Source: Bacillus sp. FSL H8-0547 (GTDB lineage: Bacteria > Bacillota > Bacilli > Bacillales > Bacillaceae). Taken from it: a stretch of 64,000 bases of DNA. The notes below the pieces were generated by a model. It made no database searches. It was not told the DNA's origin and worked only from the letters and a program-made list of their open reading frames with translations. Made by a program: the position numbers and the translations under genes. Of this stretch, positions 51,913 to 59,040 are shown piece after piece (position 1 is the stretch's first letter; each line of letters opens with the position of its first letter). The stretch is from the NCBI GenBank assembly GCA_038002745.1, contig JBBODD010000001.1, positions 3,038,001 through 3,102,000 on the forward strand, in the 5' to 3' direction.

Positions 51913-51949
51913 AAAAACGCCGCAGGATGATGCTACTCAACCTGCGGCG
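51913..51949 (-). terminator. Terminator of the small gene at 51968
   Basis: On the minus strand CGCCGCAGG and CCTGCGGCG form a nine-base perfect stem followed by TTTTT, 19 bases past the stop codon. Confidence 0.82.
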
Positions 51950-51967
51950 GTAAGGACAATAGGATAA

Positions 51968-52042
51968 TTACCGTTTACCAGTTCGGCCGAATAGACGTAT
52001 ATTCAATTGAGCTGAATTAGATTGTGCTGACATGATTGACAT
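51968..52042 (-). CDS. 24-residue peptide gene of unknown function, well-equipped for expression
   Basis: The frame reads MSIMSAQSNSAQLNIRLFGR followed by TGKR. It has an AAAAGGGAGGTCG ribosome site, a near-perfect sigma-A promoter 42 bases upstream, and a nine-base terminator after the stop. The start is serine/glutamine-rich and the end basic. I do not recognise it. It could be a short secreted or regulatory peptide, or the frame could lie within a small RNA. Confidence 0.6.
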   Translation of the reverse strand: MSIMSAQSNSAQLNIRLFGRTGKR

Positions 52043-52083
52043 TTGATTCGACCTCCCTTTTCGTGGTTTTGATTACAATGGTA

Positions 52084-52112
52084 ATTATATCCACTAACAG
52101 ATAAATTGTAAA
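52084..52112 (-). promoter_or_regulatory. Sigma-A promoter of the 24-residue peptide gene
   Basis: On the minus strand TTTACA is followed after 17 bases by a perfect TATAAT. Confidence 0.78.
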
Positions 52113-52175
52113 CCCTTTTTTTGAAAAATAGGCAATATTTATTAAATGCGCTGACAATCTATGGCTATAGCCTAT

Positions 52176-52203
52176 ACAAATTAGTTGAGTATCACATAAT
52201 TTA
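52176..52203 (+). promoter_or_regulatory. Candidate sigma-K promoter of the YjcZ-like gene
   Basis: AC at 52176-52177 and CATAATTTA at 52195-52203 are 17 bases apart and match the sigma-K pattern AC-N16/17-CATANNNTA, 30 bases before the start codon. Confidence 0.5.
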
Positions 52204-52233
52204 GAGGGAACAGCTCAAAAGGAGGTCTTACTT

Positions 52234-52401
52234 ATGCGCTCATGCACACCATTCTACGGACCGCCTGCACCATATCCTTATCCTTATCCCTATGCACCTT
52301 ATGCGGGCTTTGGCTATTGGTACGCTTTTATTGTCGTATTGCTGATCCTGCTGCTTGTTTTAGGAGGAGGCTATTACTACAATAACTATTACTGCAAATA
52401 G
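52234..52401 (+). CDS. Small tyrosine-rich membrane protein, YjcZ-like sporulation type
   Basis: The 55-residue product starts MRSCTPFYGPPAPYPYPYPY, then has a single hydrophobic helix (about residues 31-45, AFIVVLLILLLVLGG) and a tyrosine-rich tail with a cysteine. Short proteins with a G/Y/P-rich head and an IVVLxILLxIVG helix are typical of the YjcZ family of sporulation proteins. AAAAGGAGGTCTTACTT is an excellent ribosome site. The candidate sigma-K promoter and the nearby sigK support late sporulation expression. Confidence 0.68.
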   Translation: MRSCTPFYGPPAPYPYPYPYAPYAGFGYWYAFIVVLLILLLVLGGGYYYNNYYCK

Positions 52402-52403
52402 CC

Positions 52404-52434
52404 AAAAAAAACACCTCGGCTGAGGTGTTTTTTA
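52404..52434. terminator. Bidirectional terminator between the YjcZ-like gene and pssA
   Basis: AAAAAACACCTC and GAGGTGTTTTTT form a perfect stem between two convergent stops. Confidence 0.9.
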
Positions 52435-52971
52435 CATTTTTCGGATTCTGAAGGATGAGATCATGCAAAAAGAAAGAATCATCAGAAGGAACATATAGAA
52501 ATGCACCGGCATGAAGTCTTTCCATAAATAACTGAGCGTTGCAATGCATCCGGCTGCCGTTATTGGCAGGCCGCTGAAAAATCCGCAGTTTTCTGTAATG
52601 TTAAATCTGGCAAGTCTGAAAGCACCGCATCCTATAAATAAAACGGCGAAAAAAGCTCCCGGCGCCCCAAGTTCAAAAAGAATTCCTTTATAAATAAGTA
52701 GTGCCGGAGCAACACCAAATGATATAATATCACTCATTGAATCCAATTGTTTGCCGAGCTCGGACTCGATGTTGAATTTTCTGGCAACCATTCCGTCAAA
52801 CCTGTCAGCGAGAGCAGCAAGAAAAATAAGCAGAAGACTCAGCTTCAGCACGTCGTTAAGAGTATAGATTATGGCGAAGCCGCCCAGGCCTAGGTTGACA
52901 AGGGTCAGCATGTTGGCGGTATTTGCTTTTATTTTTTTTAATGTGGCATCGATATAGCCTGCTAAAAACAT
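52432..52971 (-). CDS. pssA: CDP-alcohol phosphatidyltransferase, probable phosphatidylserine synthase
   Basis: The 179-residue membrane protein has the full CDP-alcohol phosphotransferase motif D-x2-DG-x2-AR-x8-G-x3-D-x3-D: D56, D59, G60, A63, R64, G73, D77 and D81. It has about five to six membrane helices. Sequence around the motif (DRFDGMVARKFN, FGVAPALL) and RLARFN resemble phosphatidylserine synthases more than PgsA. It would make phosphatidylserine from CDP-diacylglycerol and serine. No phosphatidylserine decarboxylase gene is next to it. The ATG follows AAGGAAGTGCC. Confidence 0.85.
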   Translation of the reverse strand: MFLAGYIDATLKKIKANTANMLTLVNLGLGGFAIIYTLNDVLKLSLLLIFLAALADRFDGMVARKFNIESELGKQLDSMSDIISFGVAPALLIYKGILFELGAPGAFFAVLFIGCGAFRLARFNITENCGFFSGLPITAAGCIATLSYLWKDFMPVHFYMFLLMILSFCMISSFRIRKM

Positions 52972-53064
52972 AATGGCACTTCCTTAAGTAACATAAATGA
53001 CCTATTCAGGCCTACTTTTATTCTATGCATGATATTGACAGTAGTAAAGATATTTTTTTGGAGG

Positions 53065-53394
53065 ATGAGCATTGATAACAAGAATTTTCCAATGATTTCT
53101 TTAGAAAAGCATAAAAAAGAAGCATGAACATTTGATAATAACCCAAATCATGTGATTCGTCCAGGTTAATCATCAATTAATGTTAATGCCGGGGCTGTTT
53201 TAAATACGATTGAATTGACTCATGCTAAGGAAAGGCTTAAAAAATTAGAGGAGCTGGCTTATTTCTCTTTTGGACCGACTGCTGTTCTCCTTTTTGAAAA
53301 GAAAAAAGCGGTATTTGCAGAGGCTGGGGGAGAGAGGTTTAGGTTTTCGGGGGATTGGCTGTTAAGCGTTAAAGAAGGGAGCTTCACGTTTTAA
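53065..53394 (+). pseudogene. Broken gene with two in-frame stop codons
   Basis: One frame runs from ATG (53065) for 110 codons, interrupted by TGA at 53125-53127 and TAA at 53167-53169. The parts before and after read like protein: SIDNKNFPMISLEKHKKEA, then TFDNNPNHVIRPG, then TIELTHAKERLKKLEELAYF and FGPTAVLLFEKKKAVFAEAG. The last part of 65 or more residues is open. GGAGG touches the ATG, so the original start is unclear. I do not recognise the family. Confidence 0.5.
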
Positions 53395-53421
53395 AAGTCA
53401 GCCCGAAGCTTTTAAAACGTG
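53385..53421. terminator. Hairpin between the broken gene and sda
   Basis: CACGTTTTAAAAG and CTTTTAAAACGTG form a perfect 13-base stem that overlaps the stops of both convergent frames. T runs are inside the stem and not after it. Confidence 0.6.
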
Positions 53422-53538
53422 AGTCAATGACCGGCGTTTGATCTCTTTTTTGATCAGTTCTATAAAATCTTCGCTCAGCTGCATTTCTGTCGCTTTATAG
53501 TAGGATTCAATGAGCAGTTCATCGGAAAGTTTTCTCAT
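53398..53538 (-). CDS. sda: Sporulation checkpoint histidine kinase inhibitor Sda
   Basis: The 46-residue helical hairpin protein reads [20 protein letters not shown] and [16 protein letters not shown], almost the same as B. subtilis Sda. Sda binds KinA and blocks its autophosphorylation, so that cells do not start sporulation when replication is disturbed. The start is deduced by homology; the GGAGG site is about 22 bases upstream, with a duplicated AAGCCGGC between. Three DnaA boxes upstream fit the known DnaA control of sda. Confidence 0.92.
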   Translation of the reverse strand: MRKLSDELLIESYYKATEMQLSEDFIELIKKEIKRRSLTHVLKASG

Positions 53539-53639
53539 AGGATCGCCGGCTTGCCGGCTTGCACCTCCATTATGGAAATAATGTTCTATAAAATAAGCAC
53601 CATGCATATACTTTTATGTTATTTTCTTCTAGTAAATTT

Positions 53640-53668
53640 AATCTAACACGAAATATAAAATAGAACAA
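53640..53668 (-). promoter_or_regulatory. Candidate promoter of sda
   Basis: On the minus strand TTGTTC is followed after 17 bases by TAGATT. DnaA boxes lie directly upstream of it. Confidence 0.3.
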
Positions 53669-53676
53669 TCGTTCTG

Positions 53677-53776
53677 TTATCCACAGAAGAAAGTGGATAA
53701 GCTGTTAATATCTTGTTTATAATCCTGCCAGCAGAGGAATCTATATGAGTGAACAATGTGAATAGACTTATCCACA
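53677..53776. promoter_or_regulatory. Cluster of DnaA boxes upstream of sda and yqeG
   Basis: TTATCCACA occurs at 53677-53685 and 53768-53776, both perfect. AGTGGATAA at 53692-53700 is a reverse box with one mismatch. Known regulation of sda by DnaA in B. subtilis makes them likely functional. The region also lies upstream of the yqeG operon. This 380-base gap holds no gene. Confidence 0.8.
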
Positions 53777-53850
53777 GAACGGAAGGCCGAACATATTGTC
53801 GAAAAATTTACCGGATTTCTTCTGAATTTCTGCAGAACGCCAAGTTTCTT

Positions 53851-53879
53851 TTGAAAGAAAGATTAAAATCAGATATGAT
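53851..53879 (+). promoter_or_regulatory. Sigma-A promoter of the yqeG operon
   Basis: TTGAAA (53851-53856) and TATGAT (53874-53879) are 17 bases apart, 40 bases before yqeG. Confidence 0.7.
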
Positions 53880-53918
53880 GTAGTTTGGCTAAAAAATGTC
53901 CGATGAGGTGTTTATAGA

Positions 53919-54434
53919 ATGTTGAAATTATTTCTGCCGGGAGAGTACGTGAAGAATATTTATGAAATCTCTCCACAGGCATTAAAAGACAAGGGAGTAA
54001 AAGGCATCATTACGGATCTTGACAACACCCTGGTAGAATGGGACCGTCCAAGTGCCACTCCGAAGCTTATTGAATGGTTCAAAGATGTAAAAGAACATGG
54101 CATCAAGGTTACCATTGTTTCTAATAATGTAGAGAAACGGGTGCGCTCTTTCTCAGACCCCCTTCAAATTCCTTTCATCTATAAAGCAAGAAAACCGATG
54201 GGCAAAGCATTCCGCAGAGCTCTGAAAAACATGGAGCTTGATAAAAAGGATGTTGTTGTGATTGGCGATCAGCTGCTGACAGATGTCCTCGGTGGCAACC
54301 GCAACGGTTTTCATACGATTTTAGTCGTGCCTGTTGCATCTACTGACGGTTTTGTAACGAGACTTAACCGCAAAATTGAAAGAAGAATTCTTGCTGTTCT
54401 GAAAAGAAAAGGCTTGATTCAGTGGGAGGATTAA
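53919..54434 (+). CDS. yqeG: YqeG family HAD-type phosphatase
   Basis: The 171-residue HAD hydrolase has motif I ITDLDNTLVEWD (DLDNT at 33-37), motif II VTIVSNN, KPMGKAF and motif IV VIGDQLLTDVLGGNR. The family (subclass IIIA) contains phosphatases such as PGP phosphatases of some organisms; the substrate in Bacillus is not clear to me. The ATG has GATGAGGTG. The stop overlaps the ribosome site of yqeH, and the gene opens an eight-gene operon. Confidence 0.93.
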   Translation: MLKLFLPGEYVKNIYEISPQALKDKGVKGIITDLDNTLVEWDRPSATPKLIEWFKDVKEHGIKVTIVSNNVEKRVRSFSDPLQIPFIYKARKPMGKAFRRALKNMELDKKDVVVIGDQLLTDVLGGNRNGFHTILVVPVASTDGFVTRLNRKIERRILAVLKRKGLIQWED

Positions 54435-54436
54435 AC

Positions 54437-55543
54437 GTGACAGAGGAACAATTTGTCTGCATCGGCTGCGGTGTGAAAATACAGACAGAACATCCGGACG
54501 AGCTTGGATATGCACCGGAGAGTGCTTTGCAAAAGGAACAGATTATTTGCCAAAGGTGCTTCCGCCTAAAAAACTATAATGAAATTCAGGATGTTTCCCT
54601 GACAGATGATGACTTTCTGAAAATCCTTCACAGTATCGGCGACACGAACGCACTTGTGGTGAAAATCGTTGATATCTTTGACTTTAACGGCAGCTGGCTG
54701 AGCGGCCTTCAGCGTTTTGTCGGAGGCAATCCGATTCTGCTCGTCGGCAATAAAGCAGATATTCTTCCAAAGTCGGTCAAAAGACAAAAATTGACCAACT
54801 GGATGAAAAGGGAAGCTAAGGAACTCGGATTAAACGCTGTGGATGTATTTCTGATCAGCTCTGCAAGAGGTCAGGGCATTCCTGAAGTCACTGAAGCGAT
54901 TGAAGAGTACCGGAACGGACAGGATGTCTACGTGGTCGGCTGCACAAATGTCGGCAAATCCACCTTCATCAACCGCATCATTAAAGAGGTGACGGGTGAA
55001 AAAGATGTGATTACCACATCGCATTTTCCTGGCACAACTCTAGATCTCATTGAAATTCCGCTTGATGACGGATCAGCTTTATATGATACTCCGGGCATTA
55101 TCAACCATCATCAGATGGCCCATTTCGTCGATAAAAGAGACTTAAAACTGCTGTCTCCGAAAAAAGAGATCAAACCAAAGGTTTTTCAGCTGAACGAGTC
55201 TCAGACTTTATTCTTTGGCGGTCTAGCCCGTCTTGACTATGTAAGCGGCGGAAGAACGTCTCTTACGTGCTATGTGCCTGCAGAAATAACGATCCACCGC
55301 ACAAAGCTTGAAAATGCAGACGAGCTGTATGAACGCCATGCAGGAGACATGCTGACTCCGCCAAGAACAGACCAGCTCGGAAGCTTCCCGGAACTGACAC
55401 CTCATGAATTTACAATTAAGGATGATAAGACCGATATTGTCTTTTCCGGGCTTGGATGGGTGACTGTCAACGAAGGAAACAAAAAAGTAACGGCTTATGC
55501 GCCTAAAGGTGTAAATGTTACATTAAGATCATCCTTAATTTAA
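54437..55543 (+). CDS. yqeH: Ribosome biogenesis GTPase YqeH
   Basis: The 368-residue circularly permuted GTPase starts with a zinc finger (CIGC near residue 8, CQRC near 41), followed by G4 NKAD, G5 SSARG, then G1 GCTNVGKST, G2/G3 (TTSHFPGTT and DTPG), and a C-terminal RNA-binding domain. It is needed for 30S subunit assembly. The GTG at 54437 follows GGGAGGATTAAAC. It lies between yqeG and aroE. Confidence 0.97.
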   Translation: MTEEQFVCIGCGVKIQTEHPDELGYAPESALQKEQIICQRCFRLKNYNEIQDVSLTDDDFLKILHSIGDTNALVVKIVDIFDFNGSWLSGLQRFVGGNPILLVGNKADILPKSVKRQKLTNWMKREAKELGLNAVDVFLISSARGQGIPEVTEAIEEYRNGQDVYVVGCTNVGKSTFINRIIKEVTGEKDVITTSHFPGTTLDLIEIPLDDGSALYDTPGIINHHQMAHFVDKRDLKLLSPKKEIKPKVFQLNESQTLFFGGLARLDYVSGGRTSLTCYVPAEITIHRTKLENADELYERHAGDMLTPPRTDQLGSFPELTPHEFTIKDDKTDIVFSGLGWVTVNEGNKKVTAYAPKGVNVTLRSSLI

Positions 55544-55558
55544 CGGGGAGAGATTCTT

Positions 55559-56401
55559 TTGAACAAAGTATACGGTCTTATTGGATGTCCGGTCGGACAC
55601 TCCATGTCGCCGCTGATTCATAATGATCAGCTTCAGCATAAGAAAATAAGTGCGGCCTATCATGCTTTTCATGTGGAAAAAGAACACCTTAAAGCTGCGG
55701 TTGAAGGTGCAAGAGCGCTTGGCATTGCCGGATTTAATGTTACCATCCCTCATAAAATCGCCATTATCCCCTTTTTGGATGAACTTGATCAAAGCGCAGA
55801 GCTGCTTGGCGCTGTTAATACGGTTTTGAATAAAGAGGGCAGATTAATCGGGTATAATACAGATGGACAGGGATATTTGGAATCACTGAAGCAGCTGACG
55901 GAAAAGCCTCTGCATGAGCAGAGGTATTTGATTATCGGTGCTGGAGGGGCTGCCAGGGCGATTTTTTACACACTAGCATCAGAAGGCGCATCAGCCATTG
56001 ATCTTGCCAACCGGACGCCTGAAAAAGCCCGCATGCTTATGCAGGAGTGTCCGCATAAGGTAAAGGGAAACGTCTTTTCATTAAACGAGGCGGAATCCCT
56101 TTTATCTGATTATGATGTCATCATTCAGACAACGGCCATCGGCATGCATCCAAATGAAACAGAAAAGCCCTTTGCGGCAAGCAGCATCCGAAAAGGGACG
56201 ATTGTAAGCGACATCGTGTACAACCCAGTAAAAACCGCTTTTTTGACAGAAGCGGAAAAAGCAGGTGCGAGAATCCTGAACGGGGTTGGCATGTTTGTTT
56301 ATCAAGCGGCCCTTTCATTTGAAATATGGACCGGTGAAAAACCGGATACTGCAAGAATGAGTAAGCTGGTATTTGCACAATTAGGAGGAAATTCATGTTA
56401 A
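55559..56401 (+). CDS. aroE: Shikimate dehydrogenase
   Basis: The 280-residue enzyme has the substrate motif GCPVGHSMSPLIHN, catalytic lysine and asparagine in FNVTIPHKIAI, the NADP-binding GAGGAARAIFYTLA with the NRT motif, and IGMHP. It reduces 3-dehydroshikimate to shikimate in aromatic amino acid synthesis. Start TTG at 55559 after ACGGGGAGAGATTC. It overlaps yhbY by seven bases. Confidence 0.97.
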   Translation: MNKVYGLIGCPVGHSMSPLIHNDQLQHKKISAAYHAFHVEKEHLKAAVEGARALGIAGFNVTIPHKIAIIPFLDELDQSAELLGAVNTVLNKEGRLIGYNTDGQGYLESLKQLTEKPLHEQRYLIIGAGGAARAIFYTLASEGASAIDLANRTPEKARMLMQECPHKVKGNVFSLNEAESLLSDYDVIIQTTAIGMHPNETEKPFAASSIRKGTIVSDIVYNPVKTAFLTEAEKAGARILNGVGMFVYQAALSFEIWTGEKPDTARMSKLVFAQLGGNSC

Positions 56402-56688
56402 CAGGAAAACAAAAACGCTTTTTGCGTTCAGAAGCTCACCATTTGAACCCGATTTTTCAAGTAGGCAAAGGCGGGGTCAATGACAATATGATTCAGCAAA
56501 TTGCAGATGTGCTTGAAGCGAGAGAACTAATTAAAGTAAGTGTGCTGCAAAACTGCGAAGAAGACAGAGATACAGTTGCAGCAGCCCTTTCAAAAGGCGC
56601 AAGAGCTGAACTTGTACAAGTGATCGGCAATACGATTGTTCTGTACAAAGAGTCCAGAGAGAATAAGCAGCTGAAGCTGCCTAGATAA
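56395..56688 (+). CDS. yhbY: Ribosome assembly RNA-binding protein YhbY (YqeI), CRM domain
   Basis: The 97-residue CRM-domain protein has LTGKQKRFLRSEAHHLNPIFQVGKGGVNDNMI with the GKGG RNA-binding loop, and ELVQVIGNTIVLYKES. It associates with pre-50S subunits. The ATG lies within the end of aroE after TTAGGAGGAAATTC, which suggests translational coupling. nadD comes next. Confidence 0.95.
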   Translation: MLTGKQKRFLRSEAHHLNPIFQVGKGGVNDNMIQQIADVLEARELIKVSVLQNCEEDRDTVAAALSKGARAELVQVIGNTIVLYKESRENKQLKLPR

Positions 56689-56703
56689 CAAGGAGGTTGA
56701 AGG

Positions 56704-57273
56704 ATGAAGAAGGTTGGGATATTCGGAGGAACATTCGATCCTCCTCATTTTGGACATTTAATTATGGCAAATGAAGTTCTAAGTGCTCTTCACCTTCATG
56801 AGATCTGGTTCATGCCGAACCAGAACCCTCCCCATAAAGACTCAGAAGAAATATCAGACAGCCTTCACCGCATGCATATGCTCAGGCTGTGTACAGAAAA
56901 GAAGCCGGAATTTAAGGTTCAGAGTATTGAGTTTGAGCGGGTCGGACCTTCTTATACGTATGACACGATTGTCCTTTTGAAGGAACAATACCCTGACTGC
57001 TCGTTTTATTTTATCATTGGAGCGGACATGATCGAATATTTGCCGAAGTGGCATAATATAGACAAGCTTACTGAACTTGTTCAATTTGTCGGAGTGAAAC
57101 GGGAAGGATATCAAACAGAGACAACCTATCCTGTCTGTGAAGTCACTGCTCCGATCATTGAGATTTCTTCCACAATGATCAGGGAACGGTTCAGGCAGCA
57201 GCAGTCGGCGGATTTTCTGCTGCCTGAAGAAGTGATAGGGTATATAGAGGAGAATCATTTATATGAATCGTGA
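56704..57273 (+). CDS. nadD: Nicotinate-nucleotide adenylyltransferase
   Basis: The 189-residue nucleotidyltransferase has the GGTFDPPHFGHLIMANEV motif (HxGH), the FMPNQNPPHK substrate loop, FIIGADMIEYLPKWH and the ISSTMIRERF motif. It joins nicotinate mononucleotide to ATP in NAD synthesis. The ATG follows AAGGAGGTTGAAGG. It overlaps yqeK by 11 bases. Confidence 0.97.
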   Translation: MKKVGIFGGTFDPPHFGHLIMANEVLSALHLHEIWFMPNQNPPHKDSEEISDSLHRMHMLRLCTEKKPEFKVQSIEFERVGPSYTYDTIVLLKEQYPDCSFYFIIGADMIEYLPKWHNIDKLTELVQFVGVKREGYQTETTYPVCEVTAPIIEISSTMIRERFRQQQSADFLLPEEVIGYIEENHLYES

Positions 57274-57841
57274 TCAGGCACTTGCTATTGTAAAAGAACA
57301 ATTAACAGAACACAGATATGTTCATACAATCGGCGTGATGGAAACGGCGGCCGAGCTCGCTCAAAGGTACGGGGGAGACCTCAAAAAAGCAGAAACAGCT
57401 GCTATTTTTCACGATTATGCAAAGTTCCGCAGCAAGGAAGAAATGAAGCAGATTATTACGGAGCAGAAGATGTCCCCTGATCTGCTGATTCACAGTCCAG
57501 AGCTGTGGCATGCTCCTGTAGGGGCGTACCTTGTGAAAAAGGAAGCGGGGATAGAGGATGAAGAAGTCCTTGATGCGATCCGCTATCATACCTCAGGCAG
57601 AGAAAACATGACGCTGCTCGATAAAATCATCTATGTGGCAGATTACATTGAGCCAGGAAGAATTTTTCCTGGTGCTGAGGAAGTGCGCAAAATCGCTGAA
57701 ACGAATCTGAATCAGGCGCTGATTGCATCGATGAAAAACACGATCCTGTTTTTGCTGAAAAAAAATCAGCCCATCTATCCGCAGACTCTGCAATCATATA
57801 ATTATTTAGTGTTTGAAGAAAAAGGAGGAACAAGCTATTGA
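57263..57841 (+). CDS. yqeK: HD-domain bis(5'-nucleosyl)-tetraphosphatase YqeK
   Basis: The 192-residue HD protein has the metal site histidines in YVHTIGVMETA, the HD pair in AIFHDYAKF, and the downstream HAPVGAYLV, RYHTSG and DKIIYVADYIEPGR. YqeK members cleave Ap4A symmetrically to ADP. The ATG has ATAGAGGAGAATC and lies inside nadD. Its stop overlaps the start of rsfS. Confidence 0.95.
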   Translation: MNRDQALAIVKEQLTEHRYVHTIGVMETAAELAQRYGGDLKKAETAAIFHDYAKFRSKEEMKQIITEQKMSPDLLIHSPELWHAPVGAYLVKKEAGIEDEEVLDAIRYHTSGRENMTLLDKIIYVADYIEPGRIFPGAEEVRKIAETNLNQALIASMKNTILFLLKKNQPIYPQTLQSYNYLVFEEKGGTSY

Positions 57842-58194
57842 CTGGTAAAGAAACATTGGAAATCATGGCAAAAGCAGCAGATGATAAAAGAGGGGAAGAC
57901 ATTGTTGCCCTTAAAATGGAAGGAATCTCATTAATTGCGGATTACTTTCTGATTTGTCACGGGAATTCAGATAAACAGGTTCAGGCCATCGCAAGAGAGA
58001 TGAAAGATCAGGCAGGCGAAAAAGGGATTAACGTGAAACGTCTGGAAGGCTTCGATGAAGCACGCTGGGTACTGATTGATATGGGAGATGTTGTAGCTCA
58101 TGTTTTCCATAAAGAAGAGCGGGGTTACTATAAGCTTGAAAAGCTCTGGGGAGATGCTCCGCATGAGAATCTGGAGAATGTTCTCGCTCCATGA
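57838..58194 (+). CDS. rsfS: Ribosomal silencing factor RsfS
   Basis: The 118-residue protein has the RsfS (Iojap) pattern KRGEDIVALKMEGISLIADYFLICHGNSDKQVQAIA and WVLIDMGDVVAHVFHKEERGYYKLEKLWGDAP. It binds uL14 and keeps subunits from joining in starvation. Start TTG at 57838 after AAGGAGGAACAAGC, overlapping the yqeK stop by four bases. It overlaps yqeM by four bases. Confidence 0.96.
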   Translation: MTGKETLEIMAKAADDKRGEDIVALKMEGISLIADYFLICHGNSDKQVQAIAREMKDQAGEKGINVKRLEGFDEARWVLIDMGDVVAHVFHKEERGYYKLEKLWGDAPHENLENVLAP

Positions 58195-58946
58195 TCTATA
58201 AAGGATTCGCTGAAATTTACGATGAATTGATGAAAGACGTCCCGTACGGACAGTGGACGGATTTTCTTCATGAAAGAATGACGCGATATGGAAACGGAGG
58301 CAGCCGCATTCTTGATTTAGGCTGCGGCACCGGGGAGATATCCATCAGGCTCAAGCAAAAAGGATACGGCGTTACCGGCATGGACATCAGTGAAGAGATG
58401 CTTTCAGTCGCTTATCAGAAGACAGCAGAACTGGGTCTCAGCATCCAGTATCTTCAGCATGACATGCGTGAGAAAAGCGATCTGAATCAATCATTTGACG
58501 GTGTCTTTATCTGCTGTGATTCCCTGAATTATCTGCAGTCAAAAGAAGATGTCCAAAATACTCTTAAAGCATCCTTTGACCAGCTGGCTGATGGCGGTCT
58601 GCTTATTTTTGATGTGCACTCATTATATAAAATTCATGAAATTTTTAATGGCGCTACTTTTGCAGGAAATGATGAGGATGTAAGCTTTATTTGGAACAGT
58701 TTCCTGGGCGATGAGCCCGGCAGCATCGAGCACGATTTATCCTTTTTTGTAAAGCGGGATTCTCTTTATGAGCGCTTCGATGAATTCCATATTCAAAGAA
58801 CCTACTCCATTGACTGCTACAAAGATATGATTGCGGCTGCGGGGCTGGAACTGCTTGAGATAAGTGTGGATTTTTCACAGGATCAGCCTGACGAAAAATC
58901 CGAGAGAATCTTTTTTACCGCTCGGAAGAACGGGTCACTGGGTTAA
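58191..58946 (+). CDS. yqeM: SAM-dependent methyltransferase YqeM
   Basis: The 251-residue class I methyltransferase has AEIYDELMKDVPYGQW, motif I ILDLGCGTGEISI, motif II GMDISEEML and the FICCDSLNYL post-motif. The acceptor substrate is unknown. It is the last gene of the yqeG operon, with the ATG overlapping the rsfS stop. A terminator follows. Confidence 0.93.
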   Translation: MIYKGFAEIYDELMKDVPYGQWTDFLHERMTRYGNGGSRILDLGCGTGEISIRLKQKGYGVTGMDISEEMLSVAYQKTAELGLSIQYLQHDMREKSDLNQSFDGVFICCDSLNYLQSKEDVQNTLKASFDQLADGGLLIFDVHSLYKIHEIFNGATFAGNDEDVSFIWNSFLGDEPGSIEHDLSFFVKRDSLYERFDEFHIQRTYSIDCYKDMIAAAGLELLEISVDFSQDQPDEKSERIFFTARKNGSLG

Positions 58947-58962
58947 GCCTTATCTAACCGCT

Positions 58963-58994
58963 AAAAAACCATCATTTTTTTGATGGTTTTTTTT
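58963..58994. terminator. Bidirectional terminator between yqeM and comER
   Basis: AAAAAACCATCA and TGATGGTTTTTT form the stem; T and A runs on both ends. Confidence 0.88.
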
Positions 58995-59040
58995 CGTATG
59001 AAGAAGGAATAGAAGGCTGCTTGAAGAATGATTAGTATAG

